Assembly (NCBI GenBank): GCA_030068075.1
Contig: CM057826.1
Coordinates: forward strand, 112,554,746 to 112,618,745
Length of the DNA: 64,000 bases
From: Paguma larvata
Taxonomy: Eukaryota; Chordata; Mammalia; Carnivora; Viverridae
Direction of reading: 5' to 3'
Positions 1 to 12,368 of this stretch are shown in pieces. The notes beneath the pieces are model-generated. The model was not told where the DNA came from. It ran no database searches and was given only the letters and a program-made list of their open reading frames with translations. Made by a program: the position numbers and the translations under genes. Each line of letters begins with the position of its first letter. The stretch's first letter is position 1.

Positions 1-4
1 TTAA

Positions 5-227
5 AAAAATTTTTTTTTCTTTAACGTTTTTATTTTATTTTGAGAGACACAGAGACAGAGCGTGAGCAAGGGAAGGGCAGAGAAAGAGGGAGACACAGAA
101 TCCGAAGCACGCACCAGGCTCTGAGCCTCAGCACAGAGCCCGACACGGGGCTCAAACTCACAGACCGTGAGATCATGACCTGAGCTGAAGTCAGCCGCTT
201 AACTGACCGAGCCACCCAGGTGCCCCC
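5..227 (-). mobile_element. CAN-SINE (SINEC_Fc-like), LARS1 intron
   Basis: Reverse complement of the felid tRNA-Lys SINE: T-rich tail at the left, GA-rich body, and CCGAGCCACCCAGGTGCCCC at the head. Near full length, in the intron before the first LARS1 exon of the window. The rest of 228-714 is unique AT-rich intron. Confidence 0.93.
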
Positions 228-714
228 AAATTTTTTTTTTAATTTGTAGGAATTTTTTGTTTATTGTTAATTCGTTATTCTCTGAACAAGCTTTAAACAT
301 GTATTCTCTTGAAAAATTAAAAAAAGATTTTTTTGCTTTTTGGTTACCTGAAGAATATTTCCACACATTTGTTTGAGTCCTTGTCACAGTGAATTCTTTG
401 GGCTTGCATATTAAGCCATTCTAAATAAACAATGATAAAATCAATTTCTTTTATAATTCTGAAAACCTCGTCCCTTCAGGCTTTTCAGTGTTGCCTTAGT
501 CTTATCATACTTCAAATGATAATTATTCTGAGCCAATAGTTTCATTAACCAGCAAACAGATAAGGGAAACCATGAGTCCAAGGCCTTTCCTTCAGCTGTT
601 CAAATTTGAAGATTTTATCAGTTGAGAGAAGAATGATTGCTTCGGAGGCAATGTATTCTTTTCAACGTATTCTAAATGTGTTTTTTTGATTTTCAAAACT
701 GTTTTGGCCCTTAG

Positions 715-819
715 GAAAATCTGGAGAAGATGGGGCCTCGTGTTCTGGATTTGCAGTTAGAGTTTGATGAACAGGCAGTGCTGCTGGAGAACATAGTCTA
801 CCTGACCAACTCCCTCGAG
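715..819 (+). CDS. LARS1: LARS1 coding exon, fourth from last (partial gene)
   Basis: Encodes 35 residues starting [20 protein letters not shown] and ending VYLTNSLE, in phase 0 at both ends. A pyrimidine-rich acceptor ending TTAG precedes it and the donor GTGAGC follows directly. I recognise the peptide from memory as part of the C-terminal appended region of cytosolic leucyl-tRNA synthetase, a class I synthetase that charges tRNA-Leu in the multi-synthetase complex and also acts as a leucine sensor for mTORC1. The catalytic core (HIGH and KMSKS motifs) is encoded upstream of the window, so only the tail is seen here. The next exon continues the same frame. The identification is firm because four consecutive exons join into one uninterrupted LARS1-like C-terminus. 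Confidence 0.93.
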
Positions 820-1035
820 GTGAGCGCGGCCAGGGCTCGTAAGAACTAGGTAACTGCGGTAAATATAATCCACTTCTTTTGTTTTATAATAAGCCTTTTC
901 ATAAACATCTTCTGTGTATAGTGCCTTTGCCAAACATACCTGTCAAAAATGTTTTTGGAGGGAAAGAGAATGAATGGGTATAGAAGTTGCAGGAATTAAA
1001 AAGTGACTGTGATCTTATTCTGTTTATCAGTTACT

Positions 1036-1226
1036 TTATTGTTTATTTATTTATTTATTTGAGAGAGAGAGAAAGAGCAAGAGTGAGGGAGAGGTAGAGG
1101 GAGAGAGAGAATCTCAAGCAGGCTCCGCACTCAGTGCAGAGCCCAAGGTGGGGCTTGACCCCACGACCCCAGGGTCACGACTCGAGCTGAAATCAAGCTC
1201 TACGGACTGAGGCTCCCAGGTGCCCC
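1036..1226 (-). mobile_element. CAN-SINE, diverged, LARS1 intron
   Basis: TTTATTTATT tail, GAGAGA body and a degraded head GGCTCCCAGGTGCCCC. More diverged than its neighbours. The remainder of 820-2,216 is unique AT-rich intron. Confidence 0.88.
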
Positions 1227-2218
1227 TATCAATTAATTTATACATAAAATACTAACTGCGTGTGCCTGTGTTTTCCTTCCAAAATTCTCCTTAACAAAAT
1301 GAGGGGAGACCTTATGTTTATATTTAAATGCTTTCAAGATGTCTCATATTATGGGACACTCTGAATTGCTTCTTTTTTTTTTTTTTTCTCTTCCCATTGA
1401 GACCTCCGATTTACAGTATTGGCTAAATTAGAATCCTTTGTTCATGAGATATTATCAAGGCCCACGCCTGGCCCTGTTTTGTATTGTTATAAAATTAATA
1501 ATGTAATGAATATCCATGAATCTACTACACAACTCAAGAAGTAAAACCAATAGCTTTCACCTAATTGGGAGTTTCTCCCCTTTCCACCTTTCTGTTCCAG
1601 TCACTTCATATGTAGAATCTAAAAATGCTCTCCGATGACTTAGGCAGAAGGAAAGATAATTTACTGTAGGAAACTGTTAGAGGACTCAAAAAAGTGGTTC
1701 TAGTGATAACAAAAAACCCTTGAGTTAAAAAATGCAAGTTTAGATTTTGAATGAAATTGTTCCATGAAATACGGTAATAAAGTTTTTCCTAAATAAGCAC
1801 CTTTATGTGATATAATTATAAATGAGTTAATAATTAAATTAATCAATAATGATAGTTATTTATTTTGACTTTATTTCTAAATGTTCCTATACCTGGAAGT
1901 CAAAAAAGTTCTTGGATTTTTCCACTGGGACAATGGGAACGCCTTACATTGAGAGTCATTTTATATTAAAGCATATACAATATACTACATTTCTGAGTTT
2001 TTCCATTTGTTTTAGTGGAAGTCTTTTACGCTTATTTTCATTTTCTCTTATATAGCAGATAGATGCTAGAATTCATCATAGAAAATGGTAAACATGACTA
2101 TGTAAATAATAATACCATGAGACATTTAAGAAGAGTTAAATAATTGATTACAGATTTCATTTAATGTTAATTTGGAAATTAATAAAATTGCACAGACCAT
2201 GTTCGTATAAAAAAAATG

Positions 2219-2426
2219 TTTTTTTTTTTTTTGTTTTTATTTTATTTTTGAGAGAGACACAGTGTGAGCAGGGGAAGGGCAGAGAGAGGGAGACACAGAA
2301 TCCGAAGCAGGCTCCAGGCTCTGAGCCGTCAGCACAGACCCCGAGGTGCGGGGCTCGAACTCACGGACTGTGAGATCATGACCTGAGCCGAAGTTGGACG
2401 CTCACCACAGAGCCCCAGGCGCCCCT
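2219..2426 (-). mobile_element. CAN-SINE, LARS1 intron
   Basis: Poly-T start, GAGAGAGACACAG body and head AGCCCCAGGCGCCCC. Lies 45 bp from a second SINE in the same orientation. Confidence 0.92.
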
Positions 2427-2470
2427 GAAAAAACCTTTTTTGATGGACATTTAAATGATGTAGTCTTTTT

Positions 2471-2680
2471 CTTTTTTTCTCCTTTTTAATGTTTGTTTAT
2501 CTTAGAGATAGAGTGTGAGCAAGAGAGGAGCAGAGAGAGAGGGAGACAGAGAATCCCAAGCAGGCTCGAGGCTCTGAGCTGTCAGCACAGAGCTGGATGC
2601 GGGGCTGAAACTCATGAGGTATGAAAAAATGACCTGAGCTGAAGTTGGAGGCTTAACCAACTGAGCCGCCCAGCTCTCCA
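2471..2680 (-). mobile_element. CAN-SINE with 9-bp target-site duplication
   Basis: Reverse-oriented element flanked by TAGTCTTTT at 2,461-2,469 and 2,681-2,689. The head is mutated (CCGCCCAGCTCTCC). Ends about 220 bp before a LARS1 exon. Confidence 0.9.
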
Positions 2681-2903
2681 TAGTCTTTTGCTTTTTAAAC
2701 AATGTTATGCCATGCGGGCATTTGATCCTGAGTTTCAGAATGCTCTCTCAGCCCTGTCCTGTGCTTGGCTGGCTTCCTCAGGAATACGCAGACCATTTCA
2801 TGTTAAGTGGAGAAGCTAGTTTTCCTCTTTGGTGAAACGAGGTGATGATTAATTTCAGTCATATTAAGTGATACTAATGACTTTCATTTTCCCTCCTATT
2901 TAG

Positions 2904-3005
<102 letters not shown>

Positions 3006-3254
3006 TGAAATGATCTCAGCGAATCATTGTATTTTAGAGCTAGAAGAGACCTTAGATATTATACCCAAGCTCATCATTTGAAGATGGAAGTGAGGTGCAG
3101 AGATACGAAGTGGATGCTTTTGTCTAGGCCACAGAGTTTGTTAGAAACGAGCTCTTCTCATTCCCAGGTTGACACTCTGCTCACTTTCCTTTACTCTGCC
3201 CTTATGGTTGGCGTCAGATGTTACGTGTTGGTGTAAAAATCAAAATACGATTTT

Positions 3255-3735
3255 TAAAAATTATTTTTTAAATTTACATCCAAGTTAGCTACCATATCGT
3301 ACAACAGTGACTTCCAGAGTAGATTCCTTAATGCCCCTTACCCATTTAGCCCATCCCCCTTTCCACAACCCCTCCAGCAACCCTCTGTTTGTTCTCTGTA
3401 TTTAAGAGTCTCTTGTGTTTTTGTCCCCCTCCCTGGTTTTATGTTATTTTTGCTTCCCTTACCTTAGGTTCATCTGTTTTGAGTGAAGCCATATCATAGT
3501 TATCTTTCTCCGACTAACTAATTTCACTTAGCATGATGCCCTCTGTTTCCATCCACGTAGTTGCAAATGGCAAGATGTCATTCTTTTTGACGGCTGAGTA
3601 ATACTCCATTGGACATATATACCACATCTTCTTTATCCATTCATCCATCGATGGACATTTGGGCTCTTTCCATACTTCAGCTATTGTCAAGTGCATTGCT
3701 ATAAACATTGGGGTGCATGTGCCCCTTCAAAATAT
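3255..3735 (-). mobile_element. L1 3' end fragment (antisense)
   Basis: Antisense L1 3'UTR and end of ORF2. The minus strand reads KCPSMDEWIKKMWYICPMEY and similar, the conserved ORF2 C-terminus. 5'-truncated. Directly followed by an older L1 fragment. Confidence 0.88.
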
Positions 3736-3774
3736 GATTTTCAAAGCCTGATTTTTTTAATGTGTTTTTTTTCC

Positions 3775-5200
3775 TTAATTTTAATTCCGATATAGTTAAC
3801 ATACAGTGTTATATTAGTTTCAGGTATACAATACAGTGATTCGGCAATTCTGTACACTACTCAGTGCTTGTTATGATAAATGTACGTTTAATCCCCTTCA
3901 ACTATTTCACCCATTTCCTCCTTCCCCGGCCCCCCCCCTGCCCCAACCTCCCTTCTGGTAACTGTCAGTTTGTTCTCTATAGTTAGGAGTGTGTTTTTGG
4001 GTTTGTCTCTTTTTGCCTTGTTCATTTGTTTTGTTTCTTAAATTCCACATGTGAGTGAAATCACTGTGGTATTTCTCTTTCTCTGACTGACTTATTTCAT
4101 TTAGCATTATAATCCCTAGATATATGCATGTTGTTGCAAATGGCAAGATTTCATTCTTTTTTTATGGCTGAGTAATATTCCGTCACACACACACACCTTT
4201 ATCCATTCATCAATTGATGGACACTTGAGCTGCTTCCATAATTTGACTGTCATAAATAATGCTGAATAAACATAGGGATGCATGTATCTATTTGAATTAG
4301 TGTTTTCCCATTCTTTGTGTAAATACACAGTAGTGGAATTACTGGATCATATAGTAGTTCTATTTTTAACTTTTTGAGGCACTTCTGTGTTGTTTTTCAG
4401 AGTGACTGCAACAGTTTGCATTCCCACCAACAGTACATGAGGGTTCCTTTTTCTCCATGTCCTTACCAACACCTGTTGTTTCTTGTGTCGTTAATTTTTA
4501 GCCATTCTGACAGGTGTGAGGTGAGATCTCATTATGATTTTGATTTGCATTGTCCTGATGATGAGTGATGTTGAGCGTCTTTTCATGTGTCTCTTGGGTC
4601 TGTATATGTCTTCTTTGGAGAATGTTCATGTTTTCTGCCCATTAAAAATTTTTTTTTTTAATGTTTGTTTATTTTTGAGAGAGAGAGAGAGAGGGAGGGA
4701 CCAAGTGTGAGCAGGGGAGGGGCAGCGAGGGAGGGAGACACAGAACCCGAAGCAGGCTCCAGGTTCCAAGCTGTCAGCATGGAGCCTGATGTGGGGCTTG
4801 AACCTCATGAACTGTGAGATCATGACCTGAACCGAGTCGGATGCTTAGCTGAGCCACCCAGGCACTCCTACCCATTTTTTAATCGGATTGTTTGTTTTTT
4901 GGGTGTTGACTTGTGTCAGTTCTTTATATATTTTAGATACTAACCTTTTATCGGATATGTCATTTGTAAATATCTTTTCCATTTTCTTCTCTGTGCAGGA
5001 GCTTTTTATTTTGATGCAGTCTCAAGAGTTTATTTTTGCTTTTGTTTCCCTTGCCTCAGGAGACACATCTAGAAAAATATTGTTATGACCAATGTCAGAG
5101 AAATTACTGCCTTTGCTCTCGTCAAGGATTTTTATGGTTTCAGGTCTCACATTTAGGTCTTTAATACATTTCGAGTTTATATTTGTGTCAAAACCTGACT
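3775..5200 (-). mobile_element. L1 fragment (antisense), interrupted by a SINE
   Basis: Continuous antisense L1 3'UTR and ORF2 end, from the AACATACAGTG motif through GCCATTCTGACAGG to the sequence near 5,195. The SINE at about 4,646-4,868 splits it. ORF2 is broken by many stops. It has a (CA) run at 4,182-4,196. Confidence 0.88.
4646..4868 (-). mobile_element. CAN-SINE nested in L1
   Basis: Full SINE sitting inside the L1 at 3,775-5,200; CCCATT is present on both sides as a likely short duplication. The SINE is therefore younger than the L1. Confidence 0.92.
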
Positions 5201-5625
5201 TTTATTAAAAAAATAGAGTGGAAATTGAAACATAAGATTTTTTTTAAACAGTGAAAAGGAGCTTTCATGGTTTAGCTGAATCTTGGTTTGATAATGTTAT
5301 TCAACATTTTAGCTTCTGGCGTAAACCAGATTGATGAATCATCTTACGTTATACTGCAAATAATTTTTTTCCCGTAGTTTTTGGCCAGTATTGGTGAAGA
5401 TAACCTGGTTTTAGAGTTTTGGGAGATTCTGTTTATTTACTCTCAGTCCATTGTCTGGTGGGGTGTGCAATTGTGGGAGTCCATAAAATGCCCTACTTTT
5501 CTTGATAAGTATTTTGTTATTGCAAGTATTCTGTTACTTTTACCGCATTTAATTGAAAATACAACAGAGAAAAAAGCCTGTTTTGAAAGAATGAGGTAAT
5601 CATGATCATGGATACCTCCTGAATT

Positions 5626-5696
5626 TATCATATTATGAATACCCTCATTACATTAAAATTCCTTAAAATATCATATTATGAATACCCTCATTACAT
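5626..5696. repeat. Tandem duplication, 28 bp matched at 43-bp offset
   Basis: TATCATATTATGAATACCCT plus the next eight bases occur at 5,626-5,653 and again, identical, at 5,669-5,696. A 43-bp unit was duplicated in unique LARS1 intron sequence, recently given the lack of divergence. Confidence 0.9.
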
Positions 5697-5729
5697 CAAA
5701 ACAAAAATATGTTCATTTATCTTAAAGGG

Positions 5730-5926
5730 TTTTTTTTTTTTAAAGGTTATTTATTTTGAGAGAGAGGGGTCAGGGGAGGGGCAGAGAGAGAGGGAAAGAG
5801 AGAGAATCCCAAGCTGGCTCCACACCATCAGTGCCTAGCCCGACATGGGGCTTGAACCCATGAATCATGAGATCATGACATGGGCCAAAGTCGGATGTTT
5901 AACTGACTGAGCCACCAAGGTGCCCC
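5730..5926 (-). mobile_element. CAN-SINE, LARS1 intron
   Basis: Poly-T, GAGAGAGAGG body and GAGCCACCAAGGTGCCCC head. Shortened in the CT-rich body compared with other copies. Confidence 0.9.
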
Positions 5927-6149
5927 TACTGTGGCTTTTTAAAATGTAGTCCTTTGGCCCATGGATAGGTACATGAAATAGAGTTATCTTTACAAATATG
6001 TTTCTGTCAAACTAGTTTCAAGCATTCTCTTAAGCTACTATGTCTTTAAGTTTTATATAAGACTCAGTTGACTTTTTCCACTTAAAACAAGGAAGAGAGT
6101 CTTTGCCTATATAGCTTATATAATGTGGGGAATAGTATGGCATAAGACG

Positions 6150-6310
6150 GATTTAATCCTGGCTCTGGTTCTTACTAGCTATGTAAGGTTAGGATACTTT
6201 GTTAATGAAAGAGTTATTAAAGAACTACCTTTCAGGTTGTAAGAATCAGGTCTATAAAATGCTTAGTACAGTACCTGGTACATAGTAGAAATTCAATAAA
6301 TGATGGGGGT
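6150..6310 (+). repeat. MIR, forward
   Basis: Ends with the MIR signature AGTACCTGGTACATAGTAGA followed by ATTCAATAAATGATG. Old and diverged. Confidence 0.75.
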
Positions 6311-6574
6311 TTAAGAAGAGAAAATGTAATTATTGTTGTTATCCATCATCAGTATTGATATATACAGTCATAGTCCTTTTCACCTAGGCATTTGGTTGTA
6401 AGCATGAGCTTTTGTGCATCTTTTCTTTCATATTTGAGTATCTCTTGGTCTTGATTCTAGACTACCAGAATTAAATTTTTCATTGAGCATTAAAAGTTTT
6501 ATAGAGCTTTTCCCTCCCTTAGCAGTATTCAAGTTTGATTTTGTAAAACAGTCATTTTCTCTTTATTTTCTTAG

Positions 6575-6721
<147 letters not shown>

Positions 6722-6762
6722 TGAAATGCACATTGGGCAGTAGTTTGCAGACATGATGAGTT

Positions 6763-6981
6763 TTTTTGTTTGTTTTTTAATGTTTATTTTTGAGAGAGAC
6801 AGAGAGAGACGGAGTGTGAGCTGGGGAGGGACAGAGAGAGAGGGAGACACAGAATCTGAAGCAGGCTCCAGGCTCTGAGCCGTCGGCACAGAGCCTGACA
6901 TGGAGCTTGTACCCACAAACTGAGATCATGACCTGAGCCGAAGTCGGACGCTTAACTGACTGAGCCACCCAGGCGCCCCTG
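6763..6981 (-). mobile_element. CAN-SINE with 13-bp target-site duplication
   Basis: Flanked by GACATGATGAGTT at 6,750-6,762 and 6,982-6,994. Starts only 56 bp after the donor of the LARS1 exon ending at 6,707, so it crowds the 5' end of the intron. Confidence 0.95.
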
Positions 6982-7405
6982 GACATGATGAGTTCTAAGC
7001 AGAGGGGAGAAAGAAGAGCACCTGGCCTGCTGAGGGACCGGAGGGGCATGTTATGGAGAGAGTATTGGACTCAAAATCAAGAAGCCTATATTCTCTTTGG
7101 AGTGTTGTGGCTGTGCAGCTTGGTGACTCGGCCATGTCACTCAAACTCTAAACTGATCTCTTTTTTAGTAAAATGAGGACAGGATATTTTTCCAAGATTC
7201 CTATCTAGCTTTAAAACTGTAGCAAGCAGTTCTGTCTTTTAGAGGTTTTCAGACTGAAGATGCACATACACTTAATATTTCAAATTAACCTGCTTCCTAG
7301 GTCTGTTCCTGGGGAAGGAAGAGAAACAGAGTAAAACTTCTGAGTATCTGCCGCGTATTAGCTATTTAATCCTTTTACTGCCCTAGAATATAGAGGGTAT
7401 TATTA

Positions 7406-7962
7406 TTATTATTATTATTATTTATTTATTTATTTTTTTTAATTTTATAATAGTTTGTTTTCAAATTGGTTTACATATAACACCCAGTGTTCATCCCAAC
7501 ATGTGCCCTTTTTAATGCCGATCACCCCCTCTCCCGCCTCTCCCCCCCTCATCCCCCTTACCCTCAGTTTGTTCTTAGTCTTTGAGAGTCTCTTATATTT
7601 TATCTCCCTCCCTCTCTGTGTCTTTTTTTTCTTTCCTCTCTTCCCCTACCCCTGGTTTTTGCTTAGTCTCACACAGTCCACCTATTCGTGGAAACATGGT
7701 ATCTGTCTTTTTCTGACTGACTTATTTCACTTAACATAATACCCTCCAGTTCCATCCATGTTTATTTGTTTTTGAGAGAGAGGGAGAAAGACAGACTGTG
7801 AGCATGGGAGGATCAAAGAGAGAGGGAGATGCAGAACCCGAAGCAGGCTCCAGGCGCTGAGCTGTCAGCACAGAGCCCGACGTGGGGCTCGAACCCACGA
7901 ACCGTGAGATCATGACCTGAGCTGAGTCGGAAGCTTAACCGACTGAGCCACCCAGGCGTCCC
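7406..7962 (-). mobile_element. Chimeric SINE/L1 retroinsertion
   Basis: Between two copies of TAGAGGGTATTATTA (7,391-7,405 and 7,963-7,977) lie, from left, an ATT/T tail, a 5'-truncated antisense L1 3' end (about 7,430-7,757), and a full CAN-SINE in the same orientation (about 7,758-7,962) whose head abuts the right duplication. No L1 sequence lies beyond the SINE, so the two appear to have entered as one unit, most simply by template switching. Confidence 0.75.
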
Positions 7963-7974
7963 TAGAGGGTATTA

Positions 7975-8105
7975 TTAGTCCTCCTTTACAGATGATGAAA
8001 TGGAGCTCAGAAAGGCTAAATAAGTTGCAAATTTCACTAAAGTAGTAAATCCTGGAGCTAGAATCCAAACTCAGGTCTGTTTGACTCTAAAGTTTGTATT
8101 CTTTC
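7975..8105 (-). repeat. MIR, reverse
   Basis: TTTACAGATGATGAAATGGAGCTC, AGGCTAAATAAGTTGC and GGAGCTAGAATCCAAACTCAGG are the antisense MIR core and head, diverged. Confidence 0.7.
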
Positions 8106-8109
8106 TCTT

Positions 8110-11100
8110 AACAATACGCTTCCAGTTAAAATATGTAAATAATCCTAATTTCTCACGAAGGTTAAGTCTAGATCTTCCATGATTATATTTAATATAATAA
8201 TTTATAGCTTCTTTTTATATCACTCAGCCAGGTTTAAGGCGGAGCAGAGTATGAAGGGAGTTAGTGTATCTTTCCATTATTTTTCTTTTAAATTATAAAG
8301 ACAAATTAATCTTGAGATTCCCTATTTTGCATTCTCGCACTCTCTCTTCTTGATGGCAATCAAGAGTCGATTGGGTCACGTTCTATCAGAATAGGAGTTT
8401 TCTGAAAAGATTTAGGGATCTGAGACCGTGACCTAATTTACGAAACTATATGCAGATCAGTAATGTCCCATTAACACAGAAGACTTAAAATAGCCCTTGG
8501 GAGTGGATTCTACACGTGTGTTTTGTTCTCTCGAGGTCATTTGTGCGTCTTCTGTGGACATTTCTTGAGCGACTATCAGAGTGTATGTAGAATACATGTA
8601 GAGACTCGTGTGTATGTCCCTGGGGTTTTGGGGAGTCTGCAGAGTACTGTTTGTTAGGCGGCTGCATGTAGTGAAAGAGCAGGGCTGCAGAGCTATTCAA
8701 GGGCATGATCATAACCTAAGGACGAACTGCGGTTTACCGTAAGGGGGGGTGTAGATCAAGTTTGTAGCACACAAAAAAGGGAGATTACTTCCAGCTCTGG
8801 TGATCAGAGATGAATTTACAGAGGAAATACTGTGTGGACGGGACTTTGGAAGTGACATCCAACAGAGAGGGGAAAGGGGGTGCCAGCAGGAGGGAAACAC
8901 TAATGTCTCCCTGTATAGCAGCAGTGTGTTAAGGTGAGGGAGTTTTCACTTGTAAACATTAAAAACTCTGGTAAAATATACATAACCTAAAATTGACTGT
9001 TTTTGTGCTTTTTGAACGTACATTTCAGTGGCATCGAGTTCATTTACATTGTTGTGCAACCGTCAGACTATTCATCTCCAGAACCTTTTCATCATCCCAC
9101 AGTGAAACCCTATACCTGTTAAACAGGAACTCCCCTTTTCTTGGTCACCGCTACTCTCCTGTCTCTTTGTGCTTGACTGTCCTAGGTACCTTGTGGAAGT
9201 GGGAACCTACAACGGCGACGAGGTGGCTTATTTTGCTTAGCAGTATGTCAGGGATCATTCGTGTTGTTACAGACATTTATCACGTTCCCTCAGTAAACCA
9301 AGTGGGGCCATCCTTAGAACGGACAGGCCACAAAACGCAGAGGCCACAAAACGCAGAGCTTGAAAACTGCAGAAGGCACACATCTCAAGAGCCATCCTGT
9401 GGCCTTCCGTCTGGCTGTTTTGTATCACATATAGTCGGTCACAAGATTTTGGGAAAGGCAGAGCTCTTATCTTTGAAGAACAATGCAGTGGCTTTTAAAA
9501 AAATAGCTGCGGGGCCCCACTGGATAGGATTACTCTGAAGTCGTAGCATGGGAGAGGATGTATTCCTGTATTGAAAATTGTATTTTGTAATGTTAAAATT
9601 GTCTCCCTTTCAAATATGCTCAGATACAGGGCTGACTAGGTTCTTCAGCATTGTACCGACATGTGTTTTCTGTATCTCGCCTTTGCTAGCCGGGCCTCTG
9701 GCATGATTCTTACTTACATCCTCTGTCATACTGGCTGTGAATAATATTATCATAAAGTACTTTAAGTTTGGTGTTCGTTGCTGCTGTGAATTTTCGAAAA
9801 TGGATAGAAACGTTAGGGCGGAGTTAGAAATGGATATTCGTTCAAGTATCTGCAGAAGAGCTCTACCCTTGAGACTTTACCAGAAGCCCTCAGGATACTT
9901 CGATACCCATGGGGGCTAAGTATGTTGAGTGTATGAGATGGGAAGGGAGTGAAATTCAATAACATATTTCTCAGTCTGTTTGGTGCATAGCCAGGAAGTT
10001 GTCCAATTAGTGCCAATTGCATCGAGAGTGATTATAATCTCGGGTCCGGGAAGAACTGGAGTAAAACCATCATTTTTGTCCTCAGAGGCCGCTGAGCAAC
10101 TATTTGATGATAATGACTTTAAATCACTCCCAGCCCATGCTCCATACAAACTGATACCATGAAGGTGAAAGGCTCCATTTCACATTAGCAATCCCTCGGG
10201 ACTTTCAATCACTCTCATCTTTTCTCTAAGTGCCTTAATTCTTGTGGGGTTGCAGACTTAAATTTCTACATTTTCAGTGACGAGAGAGGTCCTGGATAAG
10301 AAAAGATAGTAAAACCGCTCCAAGAATTATTGGCAGTAATGAGCTGCATGGTGAAACATCAAAGCAAATAATGTTTTGTCACTTAGATGCCGGATTGAGT
10401 ATTAAGGTTTCTTTGAAAGAGTTTGATTCAGAATTGCTTGGAATGATAAAGGAGGTCTGTTTCAGAGAGAAAGAGAGACAGAGGGAGAGAAGGAGAAGGA
10501 GGGGGAGAGGGAAAGAGGGAGAGTGAGAGGTGGGGGTGCAGAAACGCAGTATTTTATGTATTTTATGCCTCATGCATAAAATCCGCTGGTAGGACTTCTC
10601 ACTGCGTCCGTAACAAAATATTTGTATCAGTGTGCTGTTGAATTGTAATAGCCGTTAAGATGAATTGTACTCTCTCCCCCAAATAGGACTCCCAGGCAGA
10701 GTTTGCCTTCGCGGTAGTCTCAGGTGATTGTTGTGGAGCGTCAGTATCCCTATGGTAAACTTGCCGTCTGTCAGTCTTTGTCTCACAAAGAGAACATAAT
10801 GCCTGGATAACTTGTTTTCCTGGCGGAGCCAGCAGCTGCATTAGTGTCTGCTTTTATCTCGTATCCCTCTCATGCTAAGCTTCATACTCTCCAGGCAACA
10901 TGAGGGAGTGTAGCTCACAGACCACCTAGAAGTCTGCTTTAGAAGGGGGTGGGAAGTAAATCAGAAAATATCTTCTATTTTTGTCCATCGGGTCAAGTAC
11001 AACTAGCCAGGCCACACTTAGAATGAGATATAAATGCACAATCAACATTCGTAGTCATTTATGATGTTTTTCCACTATATAAAATAAAAGCATTTGATGT

Positions 11101-11868
11101 TGGGACATCTCTGAATTGCTGAAATAAGTTTTTTTTCAGGCTCAGTTGTTGGCAGGATTTTTGGATCGTAAATTTGTCCAAGGGACAAGTGCTCTCTTTG
11201 CCAGGAGCTATCTTATCAGCTTGCACACAAGCAGATCAGGAAAATCTCAAGCAGGGTAGAGCTGGAGCTCATCCAGAAGCTCAAAACTCTGAAAGCCGTG
11301 CCCTTTCCCCCGTCCTTCCCCATCTTTCCTTGTCTCTCATCAGCTTGGAAACACAAACAATTTTCATCTTTTGAGCAAAACAAGAAACTGGTAATGCCGT
11401 TCCTTAGAGTGGTAATTCTTTCTCTAAAAGTGTCTTTCCAAAAAAGCTACAACCCTTGCAGTTTTAATGTATCCCAGGAAGCAAGACAAGAAAGAGAAAT
11501 ACGTTTGAGACTGATTGATATTTTGAAAAATGGTTAATTGAAGCATATAAAAAGTGATTTGAGAAACCATAAAGGATAATACTTAAAAATATACTCCTTC
11601 CTTCCTCTTGGTTTATAATTCAGGAGATGTATCACATAGAATCTCTGTATCTCTGAATCTTTGATCTGAGTAGAAGGTGACAGGGTGAAGATACATTATT
11701 GGATTTAGCCTGACTTCCTGAGATGGAGCTTATTTAATAATCTCATGAAAATATCGTTCAGATAAACAACCAGTGTGCTTAAAACAAGAATTGTCGGGTT
11801 CAGGCATGGCTTTGAGTCAGTGACTGTCATTAAATGCTCAAAATGATCTTTTTTTTTTTTTACCATAG
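8110..11868 (+). other. LARS1: LARS1 last intron, mostly unique sequence
   Basis: No exon, young SINE or L1 seen. 8,960-9,250 resembles an ancient L1-type 3' segment (a TTCAGTGGCATCGAGTTCATT-type stretch). 10,456-10,530 is GA-rich. The ORFs here lack splice context or ATG starts and are not supported as genes. Confidence 0.6.
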
Positions 11869-12074
11869 ACCTTTCTAAAGTGAAGCTGATGAGATTCGAT
11901 GATCCTCTATTGGGGCCTCGGCGAGTTCCTGTCCTGGGAAAAGAACACACTGGGAAGACTCCCATTTCTGAGCATGCTGTTTTCCACGTGGATCTCATGA
12001 GCAAGAAAATTCATCTCACTGAAAATGGGCTAGGGGCAGATATTGGTGATACACTTGTCTATCTGGTTCATTAA
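11869..12074 (+). CDS. LARS1: LARS1 last coding exon with stop codon
   Basis: The acceptor is a long T tract ending ACCATAG. The exon encodes (D)[20 protein letters not shown], then a Lys-rich stretch, and ends [13 protein letters not shown] before TAA at 12,072-12,074. This is the extreme C-terminus of leucyl-tRNA synthetase 1. Joined to the three previous exons it gives about 179 in-frame residues with no stop, which excludes a processed pseudogene (introns are kept) and a decayed copy. The 3'UTR follows and is short if the AATAAA at 12,242 is used. The intron before the exon is mostly unique sequence, with SINEs and an L1/SINE insertion in its first part. Confidence 0.95.
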
Positions 12075-12265
12075 ACTCATGTAAATTGGAGATATATCCT
12101 GGTTTCTGGGGATATGATTCTTCTGTGTCTACAGATTGGCTATGAGAACATTAGACTAACCCTTAATAGACTTCGTTTCTAATAATCAAATACTCTGCAT
12201 GTAATCATAACTCTACCAAGTCTTCTTGGGTTCCTAGATCTAATAAATTATTTTTTCCTCCTTGG
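12075..12265 (+). other. LARS1: LARS1 3' untranslated region (predicted)
   Basis: AT-rich sequence without repeats between the stop codon and the first canonical AATAAA, which is followed by a T-rich stretch. The 3' end is inferred as about 15-25 nt after the signal. A longer form cannot be excluded, but a CAN-SINE begins at about 12,369. Confidence 0.6.
12242..12247 (+). terminator. LARS1: LARS1 polyadenylation signal AATAAA
   Basis: Canonical AATAAA 168 nt after the stop codon, followed by TTATTTTTTCC and then a G/T-containing stretch, as expected for a cleavage site. It is the first such hexamer downstream of the stop. Confidence 0.7.
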
Positions 12266-12368
12266 GACCTCTGAGAGAAGTAGTTTGTGCCATACTTATT
12301 TTTTAAATTTTTTAATTTTTTTGTCTTTTAACAAATTACTGCTGTTTCCCAGAAGCTTCTAGTCTTTC

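Noticed and set aside
8993..9538. 181-codon open frame in the last LARS1 intron
   Set aside because: Begins on TTG and its first half lies in an ancient L1-type repeat; no exon signals.
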